From positions 1-64,000 of the forward strand of contig JAFCZJ010000004.1 of the NCBI GenBank assembly GCA_019314375.1: 64,000 bases of DNA, given 5' to 3'. Shown here piece by piece: positions 8,591-17,969 of the stretch. A model generated the notes under the pieces. It was not told where the DNA came from and did not search any database. It worked only from the letters and a program-made list of their open reading frames with translations. Numbering within the stretch: the stretch's first letter is position 1; each line of letters opens with the position of its first letter. The stretch is from Deltaproteobacteria bacterium (GTDB taxonomy: Bacteria; Myxococcota; B64-G9). Both the position numbers and the translations under genes were made by a program.

Positions 8591-9277
8591 GTGAAAAAAT
8601 TCTCGATGCTGCTGGCTGTGCTGACCTTGATGGGGACGACTTCTTGGGCCACGGCTCAAGAGGAGGACGCTCGAACCCTCAGGGAACGCATCAAGAGTGT
8701 GTCCAATCGCTTATTCGACAAGAGCGGTCGGGTGGAATTGAGTTTGTTCCCCATGACCAGCTTGAGTTTGAATGATGCCTTCTACCAGAAGTTTGGTGGA
8801 GGTCTTTCGGCCGCCTATTTTTTCACTGAGTCGATGGGTGCCCAGGTCATGCTCACTTACAGCCTGAATGTGGAAACGTCGAATGCCGCATATTTCGGGC
8901 GAAAAGAAGAGTATGTGCCTTACGCCGGCAAGCGGAGCATTCTGGCCAACGCGGATTTCATTTGGGCTCCGTTATACGGCAAGATCAACTTGGCCTCCGA
9001 GTTTGTGATGCATTTTGATACCTACCTGATGATTGGGCTGGGCGTGCTGGGCTCCGAGCAGGTGGAAGGCTCCAACTTTGGTTTTGCGGGTGACGTGGGC
9101 TTGGGCCTGCGTTTTTTCTTCAGCCGCATGTTTGCCCTGAAGCTGGAGATCAAGGATTACATGGTCTTCAACGATGCGGTGAGCTTTCGCTCCCAAGAGG
9201 TAGCAGACGTGCAGCACCAATTGTATTTCAACCTGGGTCTGAGCATGTTCTTCCTGGGCGATGATGAGGAGGGCTGA
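8591..9277 (+). CDS. Outer-membrane beta-barrel protein, GltA/GltB-like
   Basis: About 228 residues from a GTG start (VKKFSMLLAVLTLMGTTSWA), which opens a normal signal peptide and has GAGAGG upstream; longer readings would bury the signal. The mature protein begins with a short helical RERIKSVSNRLFDKSGRVEL segment, then SLNDAFYQKFGGG and alternating beta-strands. It matches the myxobacterial outer-membrane barrel family (OMP_myx_plus). The next gene is a tandem paralogue sharing the KSV...K.GR.EL...SLNDAFYQK signature. In M. xanthus, GltA and GltB are such barrels, forming the outer-membrane part of the gliding apparatus with GltC. Which of the two this gene represents is unclear. Confidence 0.75.
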   Translation: MKKFSMLLAVLTLMGTTSWATAQEEDARTLRERIKSVSNRLFDKSGRVELSLFPMTSLSLNDAFYQKFGGGLSAAYFFTESMGAQVMLTYSLNVETSNAAYFGRKEEYVPYAGKRSILANADFIWAPLYGKINLASEFVMHFDTYLMIGLGVLGSEQVEGSNFGFAGDVGLGLRFFFSRMFALKLEIKDYMVFNDAVSFRSQEVADVQHQLYFNLGLSMFFLGDDEEG

Positions 9278-9281
9278 GACC

Positions 9282-10031
9282 ATGATCCAACGGCGAGCCA
9301 TTTGGAGTTTGGTCCTGGGTCTGGCCCTGTGTTTTGGTGTGCCCTCATCTGCTTTCGGGCAGGACAAGGCCGATAAGGCCGACAAAGCCAAGACCAGCAC
9401 CAAGGCCAAGGTCAACAAGGGGAAGAAAGCGGTAGAGGTGCAGGAGGATCGCATCAAGAGTGTGCAGCGCAAGGTTTTTCTCAAAGCCGGTCGCTGGGAG
9501 CTGCAGCCGACCTTTGCTCTTAGTTTGAATGATGCATTCTACCAGAAGATGGGCGGCGGGGCGTCGGTGGTCTACCACCCCGTGGACAACCTGGGCATCG
9601 AGTTTCATGGCGTGTATGTGGGCACCATCCAGACTGACATGGTGGGCTATTTCCAGCAGGCCAACGAGGCCCTGCCCAAGGTGTCGAACCTGCGCTACTA
9701 CTTGACGGGTGGGCTGCAGTGGTCGCCTCTGTATGGCAAGTTGAGTTTTGTCTCTGATGATATTGTGCATTTCGACGCCTATCTCTTGGCTGGCTTTGGT
9801 ATGGCCTACACGGAAACCGGTGCCAAGTTTGCCTCCTCCTTTGGCATCGGCCTGCGCTACTTTTTCAGCAGCTGGCTGGCAATCAAATTTGAAGTGCGTG
9901 ATCTGATCTACACCGAGACATTCCAGTTGGATGTTTCCCGCACCGAGTTTTCGGATATTCAGAACCACGTCATGTTCATGGCCGGCGTGGGCTTCTACCT
10001 GCCCACCAGTTTCGACTACCGCTACCAATAA
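9282..10031 (+). CDS. Outer-membrane beta-barrel protein, GltB/GltA-like paralogue
   Basis: About 249 residues. ATG 9282 follows GAGGAGGG four bases after the stop of the first barrel gene, so the two are translationally close. The signal peptide MIQRRAIWSLVLGLALCFG ends at SAFG-Q. A Lys/Ala-rich spacer (DKADKADKAKTSTKAKVNKG) follows, then the shared signature RIKSVQRKVFLKAGRWEL...SLNDAFYQKMGGG and an 8- to 10-strand barrel-like sequence. In M. xanthus the barrels GltA and GltB act with periplasmic GltC to couple the motor to the cell surface; the gene order here supports the same assignment. Confidence 0.75.
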   Translation: MIQRRAIWSLVLGLALCFGVPSSAFGQDKADKADKAKTSTKAKVNKGKKAVEVQEDRIKSVQRKVFLKAGRWELQPTFALSLNDAFYQKMGGGASVVYHPVDNLGIEFHGVYVGTIQTDMVGYFQQANEALPKVSNLRYYLTGGLQWSPLYGKLSFVSDDIVHFDAYLLAGFGMAYTETGAKFASSFGIGLRYFFSSWLAIKFEVRDLIYTETFQLDVSRTEFSDIQNHVMFMAGVGFYLPTSFDYRYQ

Positions 10032-10048
10032 AGGCCGGGAGAGAAGCG

Positions 10049-12082
10049 ATGAGAACCAGTGGCGTGAAATTGTTTTTGGTGGCCTGGGCGGTGGCTTTGT
10101 GGATGGTGTCGGGGATGCCCGGCTTGCATGTCTCCGGACTGGGCCAAGCCTGGGCCCAGGGTGACGATGACTTTGGCTTCGATTTCAGCGATGACGCAGC
10201 CAAAAAGAAAAAGAAAAAGAAAAAAAAGAAGAAGAAGAAGAAGAAAAAGGCTGGAAAGACTGGAAAAAAAGCCGCTCAGGATGATGACATGAGCATGGGC
10301 TTTGAAGGGCTGGACGTCTCGACCAAGAGTGTCGAGAAGGAGAATATGGACAAAGCCCTCGACTTGATGAAGGACGAGAAATACGCGGAAGCCTCGTCTT
10401 TGCTCTGGGATATCTACAACAACCCCAAGGCCAAGCAATTCTTCCAGAGTTCCGAGTACCAGATCGCCAAGGGTTTGTACCGCATGCGCATGTACCATTC
10501 TGCCCTGCGGCATTTCGGGAGGATTCTGGAGAAGGGTGTCGATCACAAGTACTTCAAGACTTCCCTCGAGTGGCTTTTCTTTATCAGCCACAAAATCACA
10601 GACCAGAAGGAAGTGCTGGGTTACATCGCTCGTTATTCGGACGTGGAATTCCCGAAAAAGTACAAAGACGAGTTTTTGTTTCTTTTGGCTAAGTACTTCT
10701 ATTTCCGAGGATTGGATCTTGAGGCAGAGAAGGTGCCCACAGCCAAGCCGGCGGCCAAACCGACCCCCAAGAAGCCGGAAGGCGACGAGATGGGTTTTGA
10801 TTTGGGCGGTGGTGGGGACTCGGGCGGGATGGATCTGGGTGGTGGAGATTCTACCGGCATGGATCTCGGTGCCGGGGGGATGGACTTGTCCGGCGGCAGC
10901 GGCATGGGTCTGGATTTGGGATCTTCCGACGACGGCTTCGAGTTGGACTTGGGCCAACAGAAAACCAGGGGTCCATCGGCTCTGCCGACGGACGTGGTGG
11001 GCATGCTGTCCAAGTCCAAGGCCTTGATTCTGCAGATAAGCGAGAAGAGCAAGTTTTCTGCTCAGGGCAAGTATCTGGAGGGCATCATCCTATACAAAGA
11101 GGGCGACTTCAAAGAATCAGTGGAAGCCTTCAAGATGGTGGTGCGCATTCTGCACCCGCAGACCGGTCAGTTTAGAAATGACAAATTACGGGAAATGGCC
11201 TTCTTTCAGTTGGCGCGCGTGCATTACGAACACAAGCAGTTCCGCTTCGCCATATTTTATTACGACCGCATCGACAGAGACAGCATCGGCTGGCTGGAGA
11301 GTCTTTTCGAGGCGAGTTGGGCTTGGTTCCGCTTGGGCAAATACCAAAATGCCCTGGGCAACCTGATTACCCTGGATAGTCCTTTCTTTCGGGAAGAGTA
11401 CTTCCCGGAGGGTCTGGTGCTCAAGGCGGTTACCTATTACGAGAATTGCCGCTATCCCGAGTCGAACCAGATCGTGAGCGAATTCCGCAAGCGCTACGAG
11501 CCCCTGCTGAAGGGCTTGAAAAAACTGACCGAAAAGAAACAGGCACCTGAGAGCTATTACAAAAAATTGTTATCCATCCAGAAGAGCCGTCCACGGGGTG
11601 CATCCGGGAAGCTGTTAAGGCGAATTCTCAAAGTCGCCCTGGCTGATGACAATCTGAAGTTGGTTAACGAATCGGTTCTGGAGATCGACAAGGAACTCAG
11701 GCGCATCAAGAAGCGAGCTACTTTCGTCAGGAGCAAGTTGGCGGTTCGATTGCTGGCTCAACTGCAGGAGCGGCGTACGCAGTTGGTTGTGACCGCCGGC
11801 AAGCTCACCAAGCGGCGCCTCAATCAGGAAAAACGCTTTTTGGGCAGCCTGATGAGCCAGGCCTTGCGCATCAAGCTGGAGAACGACAGCGCTGAGCTGG
11901 AGGTGCTCAAGAGGGCCAAAATCGGCGACATTGACTATGGACCGTCGCTTTTGACCTACGATTGGTCGGCGGCAACAGATGACGAGAAGATTTATTGGCC
12001 CTACGAGGGCGAATACTGGCGTGACGAGTTGGGTACCTATGAGTACACACTCACCTACGGTTGCCGCAAGCAGGTAGAGTAG
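10049..12082 (+). CDS. Periplasmic TPR-type gliding machinery protein, GltC-like
   Basis: About 677 residues. A long signal peptide ends near AWAQ (residue 35-36). A run of 16 lysines occupies residues 52-67, then an acidic stretch. TPR-like helical repeats come next (for instance AEASSLLWDIYNNPKAKQFF and IAKGLYRMRMYHSALRHFGR), interrupted by a Gly/Asp/Met-rich linker (about 245-305, GGMDLGGGDSTGMDL-like). More TPR-type helices and a long helical C-terminus follow, ending DYDWSAATDDEK-like. Position right after two barrel genes is the GltA/B-GltC arrangement of the M. xanthus second glt locus. GltC is thought to be the periplasmic partner of GltA/B. SD and start are normal. Confidence 0.75.
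   Translation: MRTSGVKLFLVAWAVALWMVSGMPGLHVSGLGQAWAQGDDDFGFDFSDDAAKKKKKKKKKKKKKKKKAGKTGKKAAQDDDMSMGFEGLDVSTKSVEKENMDKALDLMKDEKYAEASSLLWDIYNNPKAKQFFQSSEYQIAKGLYRMRMYHSALRHFGRILEKGVDHKYFKTSLEWLFFISHKITDQKEVLGYIARYSDVEFPKKYKDEFLFLLAKYFYFRGLDLEAEKVPTAKPAAKPTPKKPEGDEMGFDLGGGGDSGGMDLGGGDSTGMDLGAGGMDLSGGSGMGLDLGSSDDGFELDLGQQKTRGPSALPTDVVGMLSKSKALILQISEKSKFSAQGKYLEGIILYKEGDFKESVEAFKMVVRILHPQTGQFRNDKLREMAFFQLARVHYEHKQFRFAIFYYDRIDRDSIGWLESLFEASWAWFRLGKYQNALGNLITLDSPFFREEYFPEGLVLKAVTYYENCRYPESNQIVSEFRKRYEPLLKGLKKLTEKKQAPESYYKKLLSIQKSRPRGASGKLLRRILKVALADDNLKLVNESVLEIDKELRRIKKRATFVRSKLAVRLLAQLQERRTQLVVTAGKLTKRRLNQEKRFLGSLMSQALRIKLENDSAELEVLKRAKIGDIDYGPSLLTYDWSAATDDEKIYWPYEGEYWRDELGTYEYTLTYGCRKQVE
10202..10249 (+). 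repeat. Poly-lysine codon run (16 consecutive AAA/AAG)
   Basis: Sixteen lysine codons in a row (AAA and AAG mixed) inside the GltC-like gene, just after the signal peptide and an Asp-rich segment. Such an A-rich run is prone to replication or transcription slippage and may act as a flexible cell-wall or DNA/RNA-repelling spacer; function unknown. Confidence 0.9.
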
Positions 12083-12106
12083 GCTCAAAAAAAAGCAGGA
12101 GACAAG

Positions 12107-15100
12107 ATGGTAAGGCGAATCGCTCTGTTGCTGGCTTTTGCGTTTCTGGGGACGGCCTGGTTGCCTTTGGGCGACTCTAAGGTTTGGGCTTTTACCACGG
12201 AAAAGAAAAAAGACGACAAGGTAAAAAAGAAAAAGACCAAGCCGAGTTTGGAATACCAGAAGCATCGTCGCATGCGCAAAGTCGACGTACAGATGGCAGA
12301 GAAGCGCAAGCTTATCCGTGAGCAGATTCTGACCCTCTTGGAATACGAAGAGGATCCCACGGAAAAGCCGGCCTTGCTGTTCCGCCTGGCGGAGAACTAC
12401 TTTGAAGAGTCCATGGCTGTTTTTTTCCAGGCCCAGGAACTCGACGACGAGTTGGCCAAGGATCCCACAAACAACAAAATTCGCAAGAAGGTAGCCAGAG
12501 GCAAGAAGGCCTTGCGAGCCATAGAGGTGAGTTGGCGGGAAAAGGCCATCGAGCTCTATAAGCAGATCGTCAACAATTACCCAAGATTTCCCGGCCGGGA
12601 TCAGGTCTTGTTTTCCCTGGGCTACTCTCTTTGGGATATTGAGAAGTACAAGGAAGCCCTGACTGTCTACAAAAGGATGATTCAGGACTACCCGAAAAGT
12701 CAGTACGTCCCGGACGCCTACCTGGCTTTCGGTGAGTTCTATTTTGAGAAAGCCAAGTTGGAGAGGGCCTTAATCGCATACAAGAAGGCGGCTGAATACA
12801 AGGAGAGCGAGATTTATCCATATGCCGTCTACAAGCAAGGCTGGTGTTATTTCAACCTGCATGAGTGGGACAAGGCCAAGGAGCAGTTCGAAGCGGTCGT
12901 CTTGTTGGCCGACATGGAATCGGCCACCACGGGGCGCAAGATTGAGATTCGCAAGGAAGCCCTGAATGATTACACCCTGACGTACAGCCACAAAGGCAGT
13001 GCCAAGGCAGCGCCTCGGCTATTTAAGCGTTTGGCACCCAAAGAGGCGCACAAGATGTTGATATCCCTGGCCAGCATGTATTTCGGCGACGGCCAGGACA
13101 AGAAGTCGGTCATCTTGTATCGCTATTTGATCAAGACGGAGAAGTGTTCGGCCGAGGTGCCGTTTTATCAAGGCCGCATCGTGGACGCTGCTTCCCGGGT
13201 GGGCAACAAGCGGTACGTGGTGGCCCAGACGCGACGATTGGTGGATCTTTTCAAAGAAGTGCAGCGATGCGTGAAGAGCCCTGATGCCAGGCAGAAAGAG
13301 CGAATCAAAGAGGGCAAGGAGTTGGCCGAGATTACCCTGCGCAAGCTTTCGTCGGTTTGGTACAAAGAGGCCAAGGAAACCAAACAAAAGAAAACCTTTG
13401 AGTACGCGCAAGAGATGTTTGGTGATTACTTAGAACTCTTCCCGAAATCCAAAGACGCTTACGATATGCGATTCGCATACGCGGAATTGCTTTTCCATCG
13501 CCTGGCGCGTTTTGAGCGGGCCGCTTCCGAGTACACCAAGTTGGTGGTTCAGGATCTGGCCTTCAAGAAAAAACATGGCAAATTTCCGCCCAAGCAGAAA
13601 GACCCCAAAAAGCAGGCCACTCCCGGTACTTACCTTTGCGATTCGGCCTACAAGGCCATGCAGGCCAATCGCGAGATCATGAAGAAAAAGAAGCGGAAGG
13701 CAAAGAGGAGTAAGCGGAAAAGCAGGAAGGCCCCAAAAGCCAAGAAGGATAAGAAGGGCAAAAAGATCGAGGGGATACCCATCCCCAAGTACAAGAAACG
13801 CTTCATTCAGTCCGCTGAAATTTACATGGACAACTGCCCGACCGACAAAGATATTTTGGATGTCAAATACGACATCGCCAAGACTTACTATGATTATTAC
13901 TACATCGATGAGGCAGTGAAGCGTTTCGATGAGATCGTAAGAGATTTTCCCAAAGCGGATCTGACCGTCTATGCGGCCAACCTGATACTGGATGCGTATT
14001 CTGAAAGGAAGGATTGGGAGGGGCTGAACAAGTACGCTCGTAAGTATTATCGCAACAAAAATTTAATGAAGAATGCCAAGTTGCGAAAAGATTTGAGCGA
14101 GCTCATTCCTCGCATCGCTTTCAAGCGTATCAACAAGCTTGAAGACTTGCTGCGTAAGCCCCCCAAGGGCAAAAAGCCCCTGAGCGACAAACGGATTTAC
14201 TCCAAGGTTGCCTACGCCTTCGTTAAATTCTACAAGGAATTTCCTGGCCACAGTTTGGCTGACGAAGCTTTGTTCAACGCCTCGGTTAAATACGAGCAAT
14301 CAGAGCGATTGGACAAGGCGCGCAAAGCGCGACAGTTGCTGATCGATAAGTACCCCAAGAGCGATTTGGTGCCTGGTGCCATCTTCAACTTAGCTGAAAA
14401 CTATGAACGCATGGCGGACTTCGATGCGGCCGCCAGCTTGTATGAGCGCTACGCGAACACCTACAAGAAGATGAAGGGCCTTGGAAAAGCGGTTTCCTAC
14501 CGGAAGACCAAACGTCGGCGCCGCAAGCGCAAGCGCAAACGCAAGCGCAAGCGCAAGGCCAAGGCCAAGGTCGAGAAGAAAGAAAAGAAGAACGTTGGCA
14601 ATCGGCGGACGTGGAACCTGGAGGACGCCCAGGCGGCTCTCCTCAACGCTGGCATCTACCGTGAGGCGTTGCGTCAATACGCAAAGGCCGCGAAGGACCG
14701 CCGGGAATTCGTGAAGTTGTTTCCCAACGCTGAAGACACGCCTCAGGTTTACTTCTCGCTTGGACTGCTCTATGAGAGCCGCAAGCAGTACACCAAGGCG
14801 GCGGCGATTTACAAAGAGTACGCCAAGAAATACCTTCGGAGCCACACGGACCAAGCCATCGCCGCTCACATGCGCAGGGCTGAAATGCTGCGCAAGGGGC
14901 GCAAGAGTCTTCGGCGGGAGAGCGACCGGGAAGTTCAGACCACGCTGGCCCTGTATCGAAAGTACAAGCGCCGCAAGAAACCCAAGGAGATGCGGAAAGC
15001 GGCTGAGGCGGCAGCTCACGCAGCGTTTATCTTGGCCGGGCCGACCTACAATACCTATATTCGGTATCGATTCACGGCCACCAAGGCAAAGAGACTCATG

Positions 15101-15787
15101 AAGCAGCTGGTCGAGAAGAAGAAACGATTGAAGAAGCTCACCAAGGCTTACGAGGAAGTAGCCAAGCGCAAGCAGCCGGAATGGGCGATTGCTTCTCTGT
15201 ATAAATTGGGCCGGGCTTATGAGGACTTCGCGCAGACTTTCTATAAGGCACCAATGCCCAAGGGCCTGACCCCCGAGCAGAAGGACATCTATATAGGGAT
15301 GTTGAGGGAGAAGGGCCAGCCGTGGGAAGACAAGGCGGTGGCTCATTTCAAGGCATCCGTGGACAAGGGTTCGGATCTTGGATTCTATAGCCGTTTTACC
15401 CAATTGGCCCTGAGTAAATTGCAGCACTATCGGCCTGCTGAGTACCCCCGAGAAGAGTTGGGTTTCAAGTTGGCGGTGGTGGCGGAATCCGCGGCCCGTG
15501 GGCCTTTGCTTCTGGCACTTTGGGATAAGGCCAAGCTGGATCCCAAGATGCTCAATGAACCGCCTCTTGTGACCAAGCGGATTAATGAACCCAGCGCGCC
15601 TCCTCCCAAGGTGGTTCCCGAGCCGGTAACGGACAAGTCCGGGCCTGCTGAAAAATCCGAAGGCAAGCCCGAGGCCAAGCCAGATGATAAGCAAAAGGCC
15701 CCGGCTGAAGAGAAAACGCCAAAGGAAATGGGCGATCCGCTCGATGGTGCGTTTAGTGACGATGAACCTGATGATGATTTCGATTGA
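12107..15787 (+). CDS. gltD: Large periplasmic TPR protein, GltD/AgmU-like
   Basis: About 1226 residues, beginning with a signal peptide MVRRIALLLAFAFLGTAW to about residue 28 and a Lys-rich start of the mature protein. Many TPR units follow (for instance AIELYKQIVNNYPRFPGRDQ, AYKKAAEYKESEIYPYAVYK, SLYERYANTYKKMKGLGKAV). Two strongly basic segments interrupt them near residues 525-560 and 800-830, the second almost pure Arg/Lys. The C-terminus is acidic (FSDDEPDDDFD). Size, TPR content and position before a TPR lipoprotein match AgmU/GltD, a periplasmic component required for A-motility in M. xanthus. A GGAGA ribosome site precedes ATG 12107. The next gene follows after 7 bases. Confidence 0.8.
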   Translation: MVRRIALLLAFAFLGTAWLPLGDSKVWAFTTEKKKDDKVKKKKTKPSLEYQKHRRMRKVDVQMAEKRKLIREQILTLLEYEEDPTEKPALLFRLAENYFEESMAVFFQAQELDDELAKDPTNNKIRKKVARGKKALRAIEVSWREKAIELYKQIVNNYPRFPGRDQVLFSLGYSLWDIEKYKEALTVYKRMIQDYPKSQYVPDAYLAFGEFYFEKAKLERALIAYKKAAEYKESEIYPYAVYKQGWCYFNLHEWDKAKEQFEAVVLLADMESATTGRKIEIRKEALNDYTLTYSHKGSAKAAPRLFKRLAPKEAHKMLISLASMYFGDGQDKKSVILYRYLIKTEKCSAEVPFYQGRIVDAASRVGNKRYVVAQTRRLVDLFKEVQRCVKSPDARQKERIKEGKELAEITLRKLSSVWYKEAKETKQKKTFEYAQEMFGDYLELFPKSKDAYDMRFAYAELLFHRLARFERAASEYTKLVVQDLAFKKKHGKFPPKQKDPKKQATPGTYLCDSAYKAMQANREIMKKKKRKAKRSKRKSRKAPKAKKDKKGKKIEGIPIPKYKKRFIQSAEIYMDNCPTDKDILDVKYDIAKTYYDYYYIDEAVKRFDEIVRDFPKADLTVYAANLILDAYSERKDWEGLNKYARKYYRNKNLMKNAKLRKDLSELIPRIAFKRINKLEDLLRKPPKGKKPLSDKRIYSKVAYAFVKFYKEFPGHSLADEALFNASVKYEQSERLDKARKARQLLIDKYPKSDLVPGAIFNLAENYERMADFDAAASLYERYANTYKKMKGLGKAVSYRKTKRRRRKRKRKRKRKRKAKAKVEKKEKKNVGNRRTWNLEDAQAALLNAGIYREALRQYAKAAKDRREFVKLFPNAEDTPQVYFSLGLLYESRKQYTKAAAIYKEYAKKYLRSHTDQAIAAHMRRAEMLRKGRKSLRRESDREVQTTLALYRKYKRRKKPKEMRKAAEAAAHAAFILAGPTYNTYIRYRFTATKAKRLMKQLVEKKKRLKKLTKAYEEVAKRKQPEWAIASLYKLGRAYEDFAQTFYKAPMPKGLTPEQKDIYIGMLREKGQPWEDKAVAHFKASVDKGSDLGFYSRFTQLALSKLQHYRPAEYPREELGFKLAVVAESAARGPLLLALWDKAKLDPKMLNEPPLVTKRINEPSAPPPKVVPEPVTDKSGPAEKSEGKPEAKPDDKQKAPAEEKTPKEMGDPLDGAFSDDEPDDDFD

Positions 15788-15794
15788 GGTACTC

Positions 15795-17630
15795 ATGCCC
15801 AACTTGATTCGCGCAACGGTGCTTTGTTTATGCGCCATGCTGGCAGCTTGTACGACCACGCCGGTCAAGCAGGACGACAAATCGGCAGGCGGAGGGGATG
15901 ATGGGTCGACCACCGCATCGGTCAAGGCGGTGGTCAAGGCTCCAATTGTTTCCGAGGAGGCCAAGGAGGCTTTTTCGGAGGCTGTGCGGGCTTACAACAC
16001 CCAGAAAAAGGCCGGGCATTTCGACTACGATTCTTTGTTGCAGGGTTTTCAAAGTGCCCTGGATGAAGATCCCAAGCTGGCTGAGGCTCATTATAACTTG
16101 GGTTGTATCTACGAGGCCATGCGGGATGACAAGAATGCTGAGAAATACTACAAGTCGGCATTGAAGTTGCGAGGGGATCTGACACTGGCCGCGGCCAATT
16201 GGGGCGGCATTCTTGCCCGTCGGGGCAAGTTGGATGCGGCCCTGCGTATTTATCGCAGGGCCTTGAGCAAGGACGCCAGGAACTCGCCCGTGTTGTTGAA
16301 CATGGCGGCGATTTATAAGAATCAGGGAAAGTTAAAGGAGTCACTGGCTGCGGCCAGCAAGGTTTTGATTCGAGACCCCACAAATCTGGGAGCCTATCGT
16401 GCCATGGCTTCGGGTTACTATGCAGAGGGTGATATGGATATGGCCCAGCTCATCTGCCTGCGTGGCTTGAAGATCAAGGAAAGCGATCCGAGCCTTTCCA
16501 ATACCCTGGGTCTGGTTCTGCTTCGCAAGAAGCGGGTTCCGGAGGCATTGGCCCAGTTCCGCGTGGCTTTGAGCGGGCAACCGGACATGGTGCCGACCCG
16601 TTTCAATATTGCCAAGATCGCTTTGGATTACAGGGATTTCAGGGTGGCCCGGAAAGAGTTCGCCAAGATTCTTGAGTATGAGCCCAATAACAAGAAGGCG
16701 GCGGTGGGGCTCGGCATCGCCATGCGAGGGACCGGTGACCTGGATTCGGCCAAGGCTCAGTTTACCGCCTTGGCAGGAAAGTTCAGCAAGGATCCCTTGC
16801 CCCGACAGTGGTTGTGTCGTCTCCAGCTTCGCAATCTTAGCAATGCCCTGGAGGCCAAGAAAGAATGCGCCAAATGCATCAAACTGCACCGGCGTCAACC
16901 CGCTGATAAGCACCCATGCGTGCTCATGTACAAGGAAGCTGTGCAGAGCCTTGAGATGGATCAGAAGATGAAGGTGGCCGAAGCCAAGGCCATGGAAGAT
17001 CAGCGGAAGTACGAAAAGAAGATTAAGCGTTTGGCGAAGCTACGCAAAGACACCGTGGACAAGGCCTGGGCCAAGGCGAAGAAGGAATGTGGCATCTTGC
17101 CGCCCGCCAAGCTGGAAGGCGAAAAGATTGAGTTCGTGCTGGATCCGCTTGCCGTGCCGACTGAAAAGAAGAGCAAGGTAAGGTTGGTTGGCGCTATTTT
17201 CAAAGGCGTTAAGAAAATCGCCATTGGTACAAATAAGGTCAAGTGGCGACAGATTAATGAACACACCTTGGAAATGATCGTGCCCAAGGGGCTTCCTCTT
17301 GGAGCCTGGGACTTGCTTATCACCTTCAAGGACAAGACCGAGTTGTATTTCCAGGGCGGCCTTTGGGTGGGCAAAGAAAGTAAGTGCGAGGACCCCAAGG
17401 CCAAGGATGGCGGAAAAGACAAGAAAAAACAAAAAGATAAGGACAAGGGCGCTTCTGGCGAGGTGGAGGGAAAAGCGAAGGAACTTGGCGCCAAGGATGG
17501 TGTCGAAGCCAAACCAGGAGCAAAAGGAGTTAAGGCGAAACCGGTCAAGAAAGACAAGAAAGACAAGAAGGCCGACGAGCCCAAGGATGTTCCCGGAGAT
17601 TCTGAGCCCGAGGAGCCCAAAACGCCCTGA
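15795..17630 (+). CDS. gltE: TPR lipoprotein, GltE/AglT-like
   Basis: About 611 residues. ATG 15795 opens MPNLIRATVLCLCAMLAAC, a textbook lipobox (LAAC); upstream in-frame starts lie inside gltD and lack a signal. TPR repeats fill roughly residues 70-390 (for example AEAHYNLGCIYEAMRDDKNA and ALRIYRRALSKDARNSPVLL). A beta-rich domain (about 440-535, EFVLDPLAVPTEKKSKVRLV) and a Lys/Glu/Pro-rich tail follow. AglT/GltE is an outer-membrane lipoprotein with TPRs in M. xanthus gliding, usually next to AgmU as here. GAGG lies 5-6 bases upstream of the start. Confidence 0.8.
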   Translation: MPNLIRATVLCLCAMLAACTTTPVKQDDKSAGGGDDGSTTASVKAVVKAPIVSEEAKEAFSEAVRAYNTQKKAGHFDYDSLLQGFQSALDEDPKLAEAHYNLGCIYEAMRDDKNAEKYYKSALKLRGDLTLAAANWGGILARRGKLDAALRIYRRALSKDARNSPVLLNMAAIYKNQGKLKESLAAASKVLIRDPTNLGAYRAMASGYYAEGDMDMAQLICLRGLKIKESDPSLSNTLGLVLLRKKRVPEALAQFRVALSGQPDMVPTRFNIAKIALDYRDFRVARKEFAKILEYEPNNKKAAVGLGIAMRGTGDLDSAKAQFTALAGKFSKDPLPRQWLCRLQLRNLSNALEAKKECAKCIKLHRRQPADKHPCVLMYKEAVQSLEMDQKMKVAEAKAMEDQRKYEKKIKRLAKLRKDTVDKAWAKAKKECGILPPAKLEGEKIEFVLDPLAVPTEKKSKVRLVGAIFKGVKKIAIGTNKVKWRQINEHTLEMIVPKGLPLGAWDLLITFKDKTELYFQGGLWVGKESKCEDPKAKDGGKDKKKQKDKDKGASGEVEGKAKELGAKDGVEAKPGAKGVKAKPVKKDKKDKKADEPKDVPGDSEPEEPKTP

Positions 17631-17659
17631 ACGGGCCTGAACGAGAAGGAGGATGGACC

Positions 17660-17935
17660 ATGAGGTCGAACCTTCGTAGTCGATGGTGGATGATTCTGGT
17701 CGTCGTGATGAGTTTGAGCCTTCTTGGTGCAGGTTTGGCCAGTGCGCAAGGTGATGACGGGGTCGTCTACAAGAAAAAGACGGTGTACAACTTTGCCGAT
17801 GACACTATCACGGGTGATCTTACCCGTCCGGATCAGGAGTTTCTCACTGGACGCAAGATGGCCAGGCACAAGAGCCTGATCCGCATCCGCGAGAACTTCA
17901 GGACCAAGGTTTTGCAGTCAGTTAAGGATTTGTAG
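17660..17935 (+). CDS. gltF: Small periplasmic gliding protein, GltF-like
   Basis: 91 residues with a signal peptide (MRSNLRSRWWMILVVVMSLS to about LASA-Q). The short mature part has the conserved-looking core VVYKKKTVYNFADDTITGDL followed by a basic helix RHKSLIRIRENFRTKVLQSV. A strong AAGGAGG (17646-17652) precedes the ATG. The assignment rests mainly on its size, export signal and position between the GltE- and GltG-like genes, as in M. xanthus. Similar short proteins also occur next to other FHA/TonB-tail proteins in myxobacteria. Confidence 0.7.
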   Translation: MRSNLRSRWWMILVVVMSLSLLGAGLASAQGDDGVVYKKKTVYNFADDTITGDLTRPDQEFLTGRKMARHKSLIRIRENFRTKVLQSVKDL

Positions 17936-17969
17936 TACCTCATGCAGTACTGAAGTGGAGGTTGGGCTT

